A stretch of 14,919 bases of DNA. Origin: DATBFX01 sp036558305 (GTDB taxonomy: Bacteria > Chloroflexota > Chloroflexia > Thermomicrobiales > UBA6265). Position numbers and translations under genes: made by a program. Every line of letters begins with the position of its first letter. The first letter of the stretch is position 1. The stretch spans positions 1-14,919 of the forward strand of contig DATBFX010000349.1 of NCBI GenBank assembly GCA_036558305.1, in the 5' to 3' direction. Shown piece by piece: positions 6,237 to 13,413 of the stretch. The notes beneath the pieces are model-generated. The model was not told the DNA's origin, did not search any database, and worked only from the letters and a program-made list of their open reading frames with translations.

Positions 6237-7616
6237 TCACGCCGAACCGCGCCTGTGCCACTCGGGTTGGGGCGTGGCGTCGTCGTTGCTCCTCGACTCG
6301 GGGCTGCTCGCGGCTGGTGCGGTGTCCGGACGCTCCGGCGAGATGGCGACGACCACGACGGTCAACGGCGTCTTGCCCGCGTTGCGAGTTTCCTCGGTGG
6401 TCCCCGCCGCGACGAGTTCCGCGTCCCCTTCCCCGAGGGTCGTCGTCTCCGCCGTCGTTCCGTTGGCGGAGACCGTTCCCCCGCCGATCGTGAGCGCCCC
6501 GGTGCCGCTCTCCACCGTGACCAGTTCCGTCCCCGCCACCCGGTGCCCCGGCAAACCCGCCCCCGCCGCCAGGGTCGCCCGCCCCACGGCGACCACGGTC
6601 GGACCGGGTCGAAGCGCCATCCCGCCGCCGTTCCCGAGGACGACCGTCGTCACACCCGTGGTACCGGTGCCGCCGAACAGCGGCTTCGCGACCGTCGTCA
6701 CGGCCAGCACCACCGCGGGATCGCGGCCCGGATTGCGCAGCGTGTAGCGCGTGTCCTCGAACCGGACGAGGTCGCCCGAAACGAGCGCCACCGTCGCCCC
6801 CGGTGCGATCGGCGCCGGCGTGCCGGCGGCCGGTCGGTCCGCGCCGTGGGTCACCTCCGCGCGGGGGGCATAGACCGCATCGAGGGTGGCGGTCGGCGCG
6901 CCGGAGACGACCCAATACAGGGTCGGTTCAACGATCCCGGGTGCGGCACCGACGCCGCCCGGCGCGATCGTGACCCGGGTCACGATGAGGGTGGGTGCGT
7001 CAGTTGGCAGCGTGAGCGATGCCGGCGGGAAGGGGTCGAGGGAAGCGGTCGGAGCGTCCCCGCCCCAGCGCTCGGCGATCTGCCCGTCCGCCAGCCGGAA
7101 AGCGTCGATCCCTCCCCAAACCGGCCAACCGGCGGGGAGCGGGATGTCGAGGAACGCGGCCGGGGTGGCCTGCTCCGCCTGGACCCGCGCCACCACTTCG
7201 TCCCCGTCCGCCACGAGATCCGTCACGGTTAGCCGCAGGGCGGGAAAGACGGTTCGCAGCGCCATCAGTTCTTGCTCGAAACCGGTTCGGTTCGCCGGTC
7301 GTCCCGGCGCGGCCGCGTGGTCGACGAACGACGGCGCCAGCACCGCGTCGAGGGGAGCCAGCTTGCCGGTCGCGAGGGCGTCGTTGACGTCCGTGTAGAG
7401 GCGGCGGACGGTGGCCGCGTCGGCGATGGCCTCGGGGTTGGGCGCCGTGGCACCGGGCGAGGACGGCACGAGCAGCTTCCCCAACGCCAGCAGCGCCAGA
7501 CCGGTGGCAAGGGCGAGGAGACAAGACAGAAGCAGCACCGGCGAACCGAATCGCCGGCGGGAGGACCAGACGCCGGTCGGCGGAACCGTTCGTGGCGCCC
7601 TCGTGCTGCGCATCAT
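6237..7616 (-). CDS. Membrane-anchored protein with SnoaL-like domain and beta-rich C-terminal region
   Basis: A 459-residue protein. A basic N-terminus (residues 1-23) precedes one hydrophobic segment (about 26-50), so the protein is probably anchored with the rest outside. Residues about 68-185 match a SnoaL-like/ester-cyclase fold: VRRLYTDVNDALATG, LDAVLAPSFVDHA, then GWPVWGGIDAFRLADGQIAERW. Residues about 200-430 are glycine/threonine/valine-rich strands, with two stretches that look like cupin or jelly-roll repeats (RVTIAPGG and RATLAAGAG). The C-terminus is a serine/proline tail. ATG 7616 and ATG 7613 are adjacent and cannot be separated; neither has a strong ribosome-binding site. It converges on the MarR gene. 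The role is unknown. Confidence 0.7.
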   Translation of the reverse strand: MMRSTRAPRTVPPTGVWSSRRRFGSPVLLLSCLLALATGLALLALGKLLVPSSPGATAPNPEAIADAATVRRLYTDVNDALATGKLAPLDAVLAPSFVDHAAAPGRPANRTGFEQELMALRTVFPALRLTVTDLVADGDEVVARVQAEQATPAAFLDIPLPAGWPVWGGIDAFRLADGQIAERWGGDAPTASLDPFPPASLTLPTDAPTLIVTRVTIAPGGVGAAPGIVEPTLYWVVSGAPTATLDAVYAPRAEVTHGADRPAAGTPAPIAPGATVALVSGDLVRFEDTRYTLRNPGRDPAVVLAVTTVAKPLFGGTGTTGVTTVVLGNGGGMALRPGPTVVAVGRATLAAGAGLPGHRVAGTELVTVESGTGALTIGGGTVSANGTTAETTTLGEGDAELVAAGTTEETRNAGKTPLTVVVVAISPERPDTAPAASSPESRSNDDATPQPEWHRRGSA

Positions 7617-7639
7617 CCCGACGCCCGCCCCAGATCTCG

Positions 7640-7667
7640 ATCAGAGCGCGTACCTCCGAGAAGTCAA
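7640..7667 (-). promoter_or_regulatory. Promoter for the SnoaL-like gene
   Basis: On the minus strand TTGACT (7667-7662) and TCTGAT (7645-7640) are separated by 16 bases. The start point would be about 7633, only some 17 bases before the ATG, consistent with the short leader and weak ribosome-binding site. Confidence 0.5.
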
Positions 7668-7717
7668 CTTCCCGGTGCCGTCGGCGCCATCATGGGATGC
7701 GGGGCGGGCGTTGTCGT

Positions 7718-7734
7718 CGTACGTGGTACGTACG
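7718..7734. promoter_or_regulatory. Palindrome CGTACGT-N3-ACGTACG upstream of the SnoaL-like gene
   Basis: Exact 7-bp arms around three bases, about 50 bp upstream of the -35 element of the SnoaL-like gene. The position suits an operator or activator site, but nothing identifies the protein that would bind. Confidence 0.35.
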
Positions 7735-7760
7735 TTCGGCACGGGGTTGTGGGCAGGGGG

Positions 7761-7782
7761 GCCTACGCACCGGTGCGTAGGC
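7761..7782. other. Perfect 22-bp palindrome after the LuxR gene
   Basis: The half-site GCCTACGCACC is followed directly by its exact reverse complement. It lies 12 bases beyond the LuxR stop codon, and GCCTACGC occurs once more across that stop (7793-7800). No T-run follows on either strand, so a protein-binding site is as likely as a terminator. Confidence 0.5.
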
Positions 7783-7794
7783 GGCCGGCGTCGC

Positions 7795-10179
7795 CTACGC
7801 CAGACCGTGGCGGTGGGCAAACGCCGCCGCCTGCGTGCGGGAGGACAGCCCGAGTTTGCCGAGGATGTTGGTGACGTGGGTCGTCACCGTCCGCCGGGTG
7901 ACGCACAGCACCTCGGCGATCTCGTCGTTCGTCTGCCCGGCGGCGACGAGGCGGAGGACTTCGACCTCGCGGGCGGTCAAACCGTAGTCGACGGTCGTCG
8001 ACTTGCCGCCTTCGCACAGATTTGCCACTGCCGCGGTCTCGGCGGCGATCTCGTCGAGCGTCAGCGCCCGGCCCGCGGCCCAGGCCGCCGCGAGTCTGTG
8101 CTCTGTCAGGCGCGCCCGCAACGCCGTCTCGCCTTCCCACCAGGAGCGATCGTCCGCGCGGGGTTCGAAACCGGCTCCGGGTTCCATGTAGATCCTCAAG
8201 TATTCGACCAGGCGATCAGACGCCCCGAGCAAACGCGCGGCGCGCTCCGTCTGCCCGCCCGCATCGGCCAGCGCCGCCCAGAACCAGACGACGTAGCCGG
8301 TCAACATCCGGTTCTCCAGCTCCTGCGCGAGCGCAAACGGCTCGGTGAAGAGTGACGCGGCCCGCATCAGATCGCGTCGCATCAGGGCGAGGCGACCGAG
8401 ACCGAGCGAGGCCATCCCCATGGCGTAGCGGAGACCGGCGGCTCGGCCGAGCGCCCGCACCTCCTCAAAGCGGGCTTCGGCCTCGGCCGCGTCGCCGCGC
8501 AGACTCGCGCCCTCGGCGACCTCGAGGAGGGCGTTGGCGATCCAGGCGTCACGGCCGGTCTCGCGCCAGACCGCGAGCGCATCGTCGTTGTAGGCACGCG
8601 CCGCCGCCCAATCGCCGCGCCGCCGGGCCAGCCATCCGAACCCGGTCAGGCTCAACGCGACGGCAATCCGGTCCCCGCTCGCCTGTCCGCCCGCGAGACC
8701 CTCCTCACAGAACGCTTCCGCCCGCGCGTCCTCGCTGAGGAGCATCGCGAAATCGGCGGCCATGCCGAGCATCTGCGCATACAGCGCGGCCGGCCCGTCC
8801 CGCCCCTCCTCGACGGCGCATTCGAACCATGCCCACCCTTCGGTGATGTGACCCCGTTGCCCCCAGAACCAGAACAGCGCCCGCACCAACCGCAGCAAGG
8901 ACGCCGCGTCGCCGCGTGCTGCCGCCCAGGCGAGTGCCGCCCGCAGGTTGGCCCGCTCGGTCTCGATCCGCGCGAACCAGGCCGCCTCGGCCCGTCCGTA
9001 GTATTCGCGTTCCGCCGCCTCCGCCAGTTCCACAAAGTACGCCAGGTGGGCATCGCCGACCACCGGTTCCTCGCCGCTCGCCTCCAGCCGCTCCCGTCCG
9101 TACTCGCGCAGCGTCTCCAACATGATGAACCGGGGCGCGCCGTCCGCTTGCTCCTCCTGCCGCAACAGACTCGCGTCCACCAACGAGGCAATGCGATTGA
9201 AGACGGACAGGCGGACAGATGAACAAACGGAGGCGACGTCTCTCCTCTGTCCGCCTGTCCGCCTGTCCGCCTGTCCGTCTACGCACTCCGCCGCCTCCAG
9301 CGTGAACCCGCCGACGAACACCGAGAGTCGCCAGAAGAGGCGCTGCTCCTCGGGCGTGAGGAGGTCGTAGGACCAGGCGATGGCGTCGCGCATGGTCTGG
9401 AGGCGCTCCGGCTGGTCGCGCGCGCCGCCGGTCAGCAGCGGCAACCGCGGGTCCAGGCGCGCCAGCAGCGCCGTCGGGGAAAGGAGGTTGCTGCGCGCGG
9501 CCGCCAGCTCGATCGCCAGGGGCAGACCGTCCAGCCGCCGGCACACTTCCGCGATCGATGGGGCATTCGCGTCGGTCAAGGCGAAGCCGGGGGCGACGGC
9601 TTGCGCCCGTGTCACGAAGAGCCGGACCGCCGCCGGCGCGGTCAGGACGTCGGTCGGCAGCGCTTGCCGTGGGTCCGGGAGCGCGAGCGGCGGCACCGGA
9701 TAGCCGCGTTCCCCGGAGATCCGGAGGAGCGCGCGGCTGGTCGCCAGCACCGTCAGCTTCGGGCACGCGACGAGCAAATCGGCCAGAACCGGAGCTGCCG
9801 CCGGCAGGTGTTCGAGATTGTCCAGTACCAGCAGGCAGTGTTCGCCGCGGAGGGCGTAGGCGAGGCGATCGGCGAGGGGGCGTTCCCCGACGTCGGGAAC
9901 ACCGAGGGGCCGCGCGATGGTCGGTAGCACCAGGCCGGCGTCCCTGACCGGGGCGAGGGCGACGAAGACGACGTTGTCAAAGGAGTCGACCAAATCGGCC
10001 GCGACGCGGAGGGCGAGCACGGTCTTGCCGACGACGCCGGGACCGGTCAGGGTGAGCAGGGGGACGTCGTCGCGCCGCAGCAGATCGCGGACCGCGGCCA
10101 ACTCCTGCTCCCGCCCGATCAGCGGCGTGCGCGGCACCGGTAGATGGATGGCGTGGTCGAGCGGCAAGCCGGTGGTCAT
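7795..10179 (-). CDS. LuxR-family regulator with NB-ARC-type ATPase and TPR-like repeats
   Basis: A 794-residue protein of the large LuxR group common in Thermomicrobiales. The NTPase has Walker A GPGVVGKT (residues 46-53; V replaces the usual second G), Walker B CLLVLDN (115-121), a sensor-like LATSR near 144 and the LPLAIELAAAR helix. A winged helix follows (WSYDLLTPEEQRLFWRLSVF), then TPR-like alanine-rich helices over about 340-680. The C-terminus is a GerE-type helix-turn-helix, LTAREVEVLRLVAAGQTNDEI and onward to residue 794. ATG 10179 has GGAG at suitable spacing. An 8-bp inverted array interrupts the protein at about residues 300-326, in frame. ATP and an unknown ligand probably control oligomerisation and DNA binding; targets may include the divergent DinB-fold gene. 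Confidence 0.9.
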   Translation of the reverse strand: MTTGLPLDHAIHLPVPRTPLIGREQELAAVRDLLRRDDVPLLTLTGPGVVGKTVLALRVAADLVDSFDNVVFVALAPVRDAGLVLPTIARPLGVPDVGERPLADRLAYALRGEHCLLVLDNLEHLPAAAPVLADLLVACPKLTVLATSRALLRISGERGYPVPPLALPDPRQALPTDVLTAPAAVRLFVTRAQAVAPGFALTDANAPSIAEVCRRLDGLPLAIELAAARSNLLSPTALLARLDPRLPLLTGGARDQPERLQTMRDAIAWSYDLLTPEEQRLFWRLSVFVGGFTLEAAECVDGQADRRTGGQRRDVASVCSSVRLSVFNRIASLVDASLLRQEEQADGAPRFIMLETLREYGRERLEASGEEPVVGDAHLAYFVELAEAAEREYYGRAEAAWFARIETERANLRAALAWAAARGDAASLLRLVRALFWFWGQRGHITEGWAWFECAVEEGRDGPAALYAQMLGMAADFAMLLSEDARAEAFCEEGLAGGQASGDRIAVALSLTGFGWLARRRGDWAAARAYNDDALAVWRETGRDAWIANALLEVAEGASLRGDAAEAEARFEEVRALGRAAGLRYAMGMASLGLGRLALMRRDLMRAASLFTEPFALAQELENRMLTGYVVWFWAALADAGGQTERAARLLGASDRLVEYLRIYMEPGAGFEPRADDRSWWEGETALRARLTEHRLAAAWAAGRALTLDEIAAETAAVANLCEGGKSTTVDYGLTAREVEVLRLVAAGQTNDEIAEVLCVTRRTVTTHVTNILGKLGLSSRTQAAAFAHRHGLA
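9204..9278. repeat. Inverted octamer arrays CGGACAG(G/A) x2 / CTGTCCGC x4 within the LuxR gene
   Basis: Two units at 9204-9219 face four units at 9247-9278 across 27 bases. The array encodes an Arg/Gln/Ser-rich segment at the junction between the winged helix and the start of the repeats, where related proteins usually have a short loop. The frame is kept. Confidence 0.85.
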
Positions 10180-10232
10180 GGCGCACTCCGAGCGCGCGGA
10201 CCCGAGCGGGACGGACCGCCGTGGCCCCGCCT

Positions 10233-10260
10233 ACGCTACACCTCCCCGTGGCCCTGTCAA
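10233..10260 (-). promoter_or_regulatory. Promoter for the LuxR regulator
   Basis: On the minus strand, TTGACA (10260-10255) is a perfect -35, followed after 16 bases by TAGCGT (10238-10233), which keeps the three key -10 positions. The leader to ATG 10179 would be about 47 bases. Confidence 0.55.
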
Positions 10261-10354
10261 GCCTACCGGCCCAACTCGGCGATCCGCCGTCCACCGCCAT
10301 CGGCCGCCGGGATTCGATCGCAACGTTCGGAGTGCCGACGCTCGGCGAAGTCCC

Positions 10355-10360
10355 TATACT
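10355..10360 (+). promoter_or_regulatory. Candidate -10 element for the DinB-fold gene
   Basis: TATACT is a near-consensus -10 lying 45 bases upstream of ATG 10405. No acceptable -35 is present at 16-18 bases, so an activator, perhaps the divergent LuxR protein, may be needed. Confidence 0.35.
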
Positions 10361-10404
10361 CGGATGCGTCGGTCATCGCGAACCGTTCGTTGGGGACCAT
10401 CATC

Positions 10405-10887
10405 ATGACCACCGCCGGCAACCGCGTCGCGAAACTCCTCGCCAAGCTCGACGCCGCCTGGACCGAATTCCAGGAGTCGTTCGCCGGTTTGTCGGACGAA
10501 CTGCTCGTCCAACCCGGTGTCGGCGGCGAGTGGTCGGTTCGGGACACGATCGCCCACGTGACCTGGTGGGACGAGGAGGCGCTGAAGCACCTGCCGCTCA
10601 TCCTGGCGGGCGGGCGCGCGCCCCGCTACTCCGAGACCTACGGCGGCATCGACGCCTTCAATGCCCGGATGACCGCGCGGCAGCGCGATCGCTCGCTCGC
10701 CGACGTCCGCGCTCAGGCCGAGGCTACCCACCGCCGCCTCGTCGCCTACGTTCAGAGCCTCCCGCCGGAACGGATCGTGGCGGAGCCGCGCTTCCGCCGC
10801 CGCCTCCGTCTCGACACGTTCGGTCATTACCCGCTCCATGCCGAGCAGATCCGGGCCTGGCGGCAGACGCATGCCCCCGACGACTGA
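10405..10887 (+). CDS. DinB/ClbS-like four-helix-bundle protein
   Basis: A 160-residue protein of DinB/DfsB fold. The pattern is a first helix (LLAKLDAAWTEFQESFAGL), the segment GVGGEWSVRDTIAHVTWWDEEAL carrying H51, and a last helix with GHYPLHAEQIRAW carrying H141 and H145. These three histidines correspond to the metal triad of the family. Members of this fold include thiol-dependent transferases and the self-sacrificing ClbS resistance protein; which applies here cannot be told. ATG 10405 has only a weak purine stretch (GGGGA) upstream. It is divergent from the LuxR gene across 225 bases that hold promoters for both. Confidence 0.85.
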   Translation: MTTAGNRVAKLLAKLDAAWTEFQESFAGLSDELLVQPGVGGEWSVRDTIAHVTWWDEEALKHLPLILAGGRAPRYSETYGGIDAFNARMTARQRDRSLADVRAQAEATHRRLVAYVQSLPPERIVAEPRFRRRLRLDTFGHYPLHAEQIRAWRQTHAPDD

Positions 10888-10899
10888 CACCCGGCGATC

Positions 10900-10942
10900 G
10901 GCGGTGTCTGCGCCACCCAGGGCGCGCTGGGATACCACCGCC
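10900..10942 (+). terminator. Candidate hairpin after the DinB-fold gene
   Basis: An outer stem (GGCGGTG at 10900-10906 with CACCGCC at 10936-10942) encloses a second short stem (CCCAG with CTGGG). It begins 13 bases after the stop codon. There is no T-run, so termination would need Rho or be weak. Confidence 0.35.
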
Positions 10943-11059
10943 ACGGGCTCGGGTGCTCCTCCGTCTCCTCCGGTTTGGTCCGAAGCGTCAGATTCGCCAT
11001 CCAGGACGGAAGTTTGGGGCCGGGTTAACATGGGCAAGAATGCCGTCGGAACCGTGGCG

Positions 11060-11088
11060 TTGACCCGAGGTAACCGCGTCCCGATAAT
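11060..11088 (+). promoter_or_regulatory. Strong promoter for the DUF3800 gene
   Basis: TTGACC (11060-11065) and GATAAT (11083-11088) differ from consensus by one base each and are 17 bases apart. The start point is predicted at about 11095, three bases before GTG 11098. Confidence 0.65.
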
Positions 11089-11097
11089 GGCCAATCC

Positions 11098-11748
11098 GTG
11101 CCGCGTTTCGGTCAGGGGCAGGTGGCGTTGCCGGTCTTCCGATCGGGCCTGGATTGGTCCGGCGATGCCGGTGATCCGGCGAAACCGGGTTCACAGGCTT
11201 ATCTGGTCTTCGCCGTCGCCCACATCGCGGAGGGCGATCTCGGCCGTCTCGACGCCGCACTGCGCGATGTGCGTCGCGCACGCGGACTGCCAGGCAACTA
11301 CCCATTCAAATACAAGAAGGCGCGACCGGACATCCGCCAGACGTTCTTTGCCGCCCTTGGTGACATCCCCTGCTTAGCCCACATCCTCATCGTTGACAAG
11401 CGCCTGTGGACTCCCTCGTATCTTCGCTCAACCAGGGGAACGGATCGTATCAATCATGCGATGGTCGAGTTGATTCGCGGATGCAGCCACGAATTCATCG
11501 GTGGGCAGGTGTTGTTGATCGACGGGGCGCGGGATGAACTGCCGACACTCCGCATGGCCCGTCAAGCGCTGAGTCGAGCGATGAGCGAGCGTGGTGGCAA
11601 TGCGTTCAAAAAAGTGAGAATGTGCAGTGACGAAGATCCCGACGGCAGCATTCTCCAGGTCGCCGACATGATCGCTGGCGTTCTCCGCGATCAGGGCTTG
11701 AACAGTCCGTTGCTCGATCGACTGCGCGACAGGCTGACGCTGGTCTAG
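11098..11748 (+). CDS. DUF3800 domain protein (RNase H-like fold)
   Basis: A 216-residue protein matching DUF3800 proteins: the opening LDWSGDAGD (D19, D23), YPFKYKKA around residues 68-75, ILIVDKR with D100, LLIDGARDE with D142, and the closing ILQVADMIAG with D190. The spread acidic residues suggest an RNase H-type metal site. With GTG 11098 the message would be almost leaderless; GTG 11122, preceded by CAGGGGCAG, is the alternative and removes eight residues without touching the domain. GC content here is about 50-57% in sampled 60-base lines, against about 70% around it, which suggests acquisition from elsewhere. DUF3800 genes are often seen near mobile or defence genes, but no partner gene is visible. 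Confidence 0.82.
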   Translation: MPRFGQGQVALPVFRSGLDWSGDAGDPAKPGSQAYLVFAVAHIAEGDLGRLDAALRDVRRARGLPGNYPFKYKKARPDIRQTFFAALGDIPCLAHILIVDKRLWTPSYLRSTRGTDRINHAMVELIRGCSHEFIGGQVLLIDGARDELPTLRMARQALSRAMSERGGNAFKKVRMCSDEDPDGSILQVADMIAGVLRDQGLNSPLLDRLRDRLTLV

Positions 11749-12048
11749 CGGGCAATCAAAACCCCACGCCTGTTCCGGTCGGTTCCGGCCCGCGGCCTCC
11801 AGGTGGCCACGACTCCAGCGTGGGGAAATGCATCGCATTTTTTCGTCGGCGAATTGGAGCCAATTCGCCGACCATTTGCATGCTAATCCCAAAGGGAATC
11901 CATGTCAACGTCTGCGTAGGGTCGTCCGAGCGGTGCTCTGCGCACCGCCGGTCCTTGGTCGGTGCAGTTTCTCCAACGGCGAGGAGTCGACGACGCTGGC
12001 CGCGCCCGGCCCGTCTCTGCCTTGCCGAACGTCCGCGATACCCGAGCC
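11749..12048. other. Gene-free stretch with a perfect hairpin at 11845-11872
   Basis: Three hundred bases between converging genes. An exact 13-bp inverted repeat (11845-11857 with 11860-11872) has only two bases between its arms. A run of six T (11838-11843) stands before it on the plus strand; none follows it, so it is not a standard intrinsic terminator for either gene. CCCCACGC at 11762-11769 also pairs with 11818-11825. I recognise no protein in any frame. Confidence 0.5.
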
Positions 12049-13290
12049 TTAGAACCGATCCACCGGATAGATGAACGGCGCCCGCCGAGGAAACAGCACC
12101 CGCAACAGCCCCTCGGCCACCGGATCGAGCGCAACCGGCAGCCGTGCCAGCAGATCGTCGGTCTCGAACGCCCCCAGGCACAGCCTGGCTAGCGTTCCCT
12201 GCGGCAACTCGATCACCAACCGGTCGTCGCCCGTGCCGTCCCCGACCGTCACCCCCTCCGGCGCAACCGTCATCGCGGCCTCGCCCAACTCGCTCCTCAA
12301 CACCACCTCACCCCAAAACCCGAGGCGCGCGGCAGCGATCCGTGCCGAGAACTCCGGCCGCATCTGCACCACCAGTCGCCCCACGTCGAGCACCCGCCCC
12401 ATGAAATCGCCGGCGCGCGTGTATTCGGCCAGGAAGCTGCCGCCCTCGTACGCCGCGGCATTCGCCACCGGACCTGCCGGCGGCATCGCCATCCGCACCG
12501 TCGAATGGTCGCGCCGCGTTTCGGCCGCCCACTGCCGGCACACCGCCAGCACCGCCTCGGCCGCGATCGGATCGCTCGCCATCACTTCCGCGACGTGGAA
12601 CCCCCGCGGCTCTTCCTCGCGACGGACGCCCATCCACCAGTTCGGTTGCCCCAACCAGGCGTACGCCACGATCTCACCCGAGTCGCCGAGAACCACCCGG
12701 CACGCATCCTGCCCCGGTTCGCCGACGACCCTGCCGAGCTTTCCCCACGCCCGCTGCCCGATCTGCCTCGCCTTCGGACTGGCCTCCGCCAGCGCCAGCG
12801 TCTCCGCCGACTCGTCCCCACCGTCGTGTCGCATCAGCGCCCCGGTGGCCCGCCGCGTGTTGAGGTGGTAGAGCCGCATCACCGCCGCCAGGTCGTCGGG
12901 CGCAAGGGCACGCGCACTCCAGCCAGCCGGGAGCGCCGCCGTCGTGGTCGCCTGTTCCCAGAGCGGCAGCGTCACCGTGTATTCCGGCCCCACCGTGGTG
13001 AACCCGAACTTGTGGTAGAAGTCCTGGATCCCGAACAGCGTCGACAGCGCGGCGTTCCCCGCCCGCATCCTCGCCACCGCCGCCTCCATCAGCCGCCGCG
13101 AGTACCCCCGCTTCTGGTACGCCTCCTCGGTCTCCACCCCCCCGATCCCATCCATCCGCACGACCGCCTCCCCGATCCGCATCAGCATCGGGATGATCAC
13201 CACCCGGCTGACCCGCGCGCCGTCGAGCTCGAGCCCCAACTCGCTCGCGCCATCCGGAAAATCGGCGGTGATGATGCGCGTACCGTCCAA
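12049..13290 (-). CDS. Eis-like GNAT N-acetyltransferase with SCP2-type C-terminal domain
   Basis: A 413-residue protein with the three-part Eis layout. The first GNAT fold carries the acetyl-CoA site around VETEEAYQKRGYSRRLMEAA, followed by FGIQDFYHKFGF. A second, degenerate GNAT fold covers about residues 125-290. The C-terminal 100 residues resemble a sterol-carrier-like domain (LVVQMRPEFSARIAAARLG to the end FIYPVDRF). Substrates of such enzymes range from aminoglycosides to protein lysines; none is implied here. The only plausible start is TTG 13290, with GGTGAG upstream lying inside the palindromic repeat at 13294-13411. The N-terminus seems slightly compact compared with other Eis-like proteins, so loss of a few residues at that boundary is possible. 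Confidence 0.85.
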   Translation of the reverse strand: MDGTRIITADFPDGASELGLELDGARVSRVVIIPMLMRIGEAVVRMDGIGGVETEEAYQKRGYSRRLMEAAVARMRAGNAALSTLFGIQDFYHKFGFTTVGPEYTVTLPLWEQATTTAALPAGWSARALAPDDLAAVMRLYHLNTRRATGALMRHDGGDESAETLALAEASPKARQIGQRAWGKLGRVVGEPGQDACRVVLGDSGEIVAYAWLGQPNWWMGVRREEEPRGFHVAEVMASDPIAAEAVLAVCRQWAAETRRDHSTVRMAMPPAGPVANAAAYEGGSFLAEYTRAGDFMGRVLDVGRLVVQMRPEFSARIAAARLGFWGEVVLRSELGEAAMTVAPEGVTVGDGTGDDRLVIELPQGTLARLCLGAFETDDLLARLPVALDPVAEGLLRVLFPRRAPFIYPVDRF

Positions 13291-13293
13291 ATT

Positions 13294-13411
13294 GCCCTCA
13301 CCCCCTACCCCCTCTCCCGCGGACCGGGAGAGGGGGAACGCGTGGTGCCGTAGTCTCCCCTCTCCCGCGGAGGGGCGGGTTGCCCCCTGGGCTGCGGCCC
13401 GGGGTGAGGGC
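13294..13411. repeat. MITE-like palindromic element filling the intergenic gap
   Basis: Exact 11-bp terminal inverted repeats (GCCCTCACCCC at 13294-13304, complement at 13401-13411) enclose nested C-rich/G-rich hairpins, one formed by CCCTCTCCCG and CGGGAGAGGG. Similar CCCTCACCCC...GGGGTGAGGG elements are widespread between genes in many GC-rich bacteria. The element reaches to within three bases of a start codon on one side and two bases of a stop codon on the other. Confidence 0.8.
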
Positions 13412-13413
13412 TT

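Noticed and set aside
5956..6915. Minus-strand open frame crossing the MarR and SnoaL-like genes
   Set aside because: Arg/Gly-rich shadow that spans two recognised genes in other frames.
11838..11843. T-run at 11838 with hairpin as an intrinsic terminator
   Set aside because: The T-run precedes the hairpin for plus-strand transcripts and becomes A on the minus strand, so neither direction fits.
11820..12074. 84-codon plus-strand open frame between the DUF3800 and acetyltransferase genes
   Set aside because: Runs over the perfect hairpin and into the acetyltransferase end; no domain or start signal.
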